This document shows positions 63,501 to 64,000 of a DNA stretch of 64,000 nt, piece after piece. The stretch comes from Cinclus cinclus (taxonomy: Eukaryota > Chordata > Aves > Passeriformes > Cinclidae). How positions within the stretch are numbered: the first letter of the stretch is position 1; each line of letters starts with the position of its first letter. The DNA lies in NCBI RefSeq assembly GCF_963662255.1, contig NC_085046.1, positions 141,685,762-141,749,761 of the forward strand. The letters run 5' to 3'. The notes beneath the pieces were generated by a model. It was not told the origin of the DNA, searched no databases, and saw nothing but the letters and a program-made list of their open reading frames with translations. A program made the position numbers and the translations under genes.

Positions 63501-63762
63501 TGGAATTCTCATTATTTCTTTTCTTTCTTTTTTTTCCATTTAAGAATAGAAACACTCTGTTAGTAAGGTAAATGTTCTGATTTGCATTGTTAAGCAGTAC
63601 TTCTAGGTGTTTTCAGTACTTTTCATAGAAAACAGAAGCTTAAAATGAAGAGAAAAATAATCATTTCCCATCAAAGGCTAATTGATTAATTCTTGGCTTG
63701 AATAATATCAAAACAGAATCCATTATGGCCAGATTCAGAAATGTCATACAGCACATTCTGTT
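60509..63762. other. Non-coding unique sequence
   Basis: No gene or element was recognised. It includes a G-rich run at about 62086-62096, a poly(T) at 63436-63451 and an ATTTGCAT motif at 63580-63587. Open frames are all under 95 codons. Confidence 0.5.
63436..63451. repeat. Poly(T) run
   Basis: Sixteen T residues, followed by another T/C-rich stretch about 70 bases later. No retroposon body was seen next to it. Confidence 0.9.
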
Positions 63763-63810
63763 TAAACAATTTATGCTACAAGTATTTGCTAAACAATTTA
63801 TACTACAAGT
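63763..63810. repeat. 21-bp direct repeat, 27-bp period
   Basis: TAAACAATTTATGCTACAAGT (63763-63783) recurs as TAAACAATTTATACTACAAGT (63790-63810), one base different, with a 6-base spacer. A local duplication. Confidence 0.92.
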
Positions 63811-64000
63811 GTAATAACATGCAGTTATTACTTAATTTCCGTGCTGATAAAAGAGGGTTAGGATGAGGTTGCAAACCCTAACACAACCAGGGATAAATTG
63901 TGAGTTTGAATTTGTAAAAATAACTAATTAAATCCTAGAAGGAGGTGGGTATTGTTGGGCCAATGTGAACTAATGGAGAAGGCATCAAAAGAGAGAGCCC
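63811..64000. other. Non-coding sequence to window end
   Basis: No feature was recognised in the last 190 bases. Confidence 0.5.

Noticed and set aside
1..64000. Search for CRISPR arrays, operons, tRNA/rRNA genes, phage or plasmid features, or a novel multi-gene system
   Set aside because: The sequence is vertebrate nuclear DNA with no spaced direct-repeat array, no operon-like ORF organisation and no structural RNA signature that I could support.

Overview
The window looks like vertebrate, specifically avian, nuclear DNA. The sequence is AT-rich and CpG-poor, with poly(A)/poly(T) runs and microsatellites. Its recognisable transposons are the bird set: several 5'-truncated CR1 LINEs, whose 3' ends carry the 8-bp ATTCTRTG-type repeat, and one solo LTR of the ERVL-like type (start TGTGGTGAG, 5-bp target duplication). 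I recall closely similar LTRs from songbird genomes, so a passerine is my best guess; order and species cannot be proved from this sequence alone. There are no bacterial operons, ribosome binding sites, CRISPR arrays, tRNA or rRNA genes.

I cannot support a functional protein-coding gene. Most open frames are under 110 codons, overlap each other on both strands, and lack recognisable domains. The window is therefore best read as a gene desert or the inside of a long intron. The only certain coding homology is the decayed reverse transcriptase of a CR1 element (about 48,730-49,602). A weaker candidate is a pair of overlapping minus-strand frames at 27,161-27,762, the upstream one preceded by a plausible splice acceptor.

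Layout. 1-6,933: unique AT-rich DNA with homopolymer runs. 6,934-7,558: a pure (AT)n tract of 73 bp, then a compound hexamer array that changes from ATTACT to ATTGCT. 7,559-25,660: unique DNA with a TA/TGTA microsatellite (21,171-21,254) and a perfect small hairpin (21,342-21,367). 25,667-35,290: a CR1 3' end on the plus strand, several old MIR-like SINE remnants, short tandem duplications, a G6A5/T5C6 hairpin (31,955-31,985), and a minus-strand CR1. 35,291-48,729: mostly unique DNA with a 13-bp perfect inverted repeat (38,017-38,056) and another MIR-like remnant. 48,730-49,925: the longest CR1 copy. 49,926-58,965: unique DNA. 58,966-60,508: a minus-strand CR1 split by a 1,063-bp solo LTR with the target duplication CAGGA. 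60,509-64,000: unique DNA with a poly(T) run and a short direct repeat.

The genes do not work together here, because none is intact. What the window records is insertion history: ancient SINE remnants, then several CR1 insertions, then an LTR landing inside one CR1 and recombining to a solo LTR. I found no evidence for a new multi-gene system. The best items for follow-up are the nested LTR with its roughly 45-bp internal periodicity, the perfect hairpins, the hexamer array, and the 27-kb open-frame pair.
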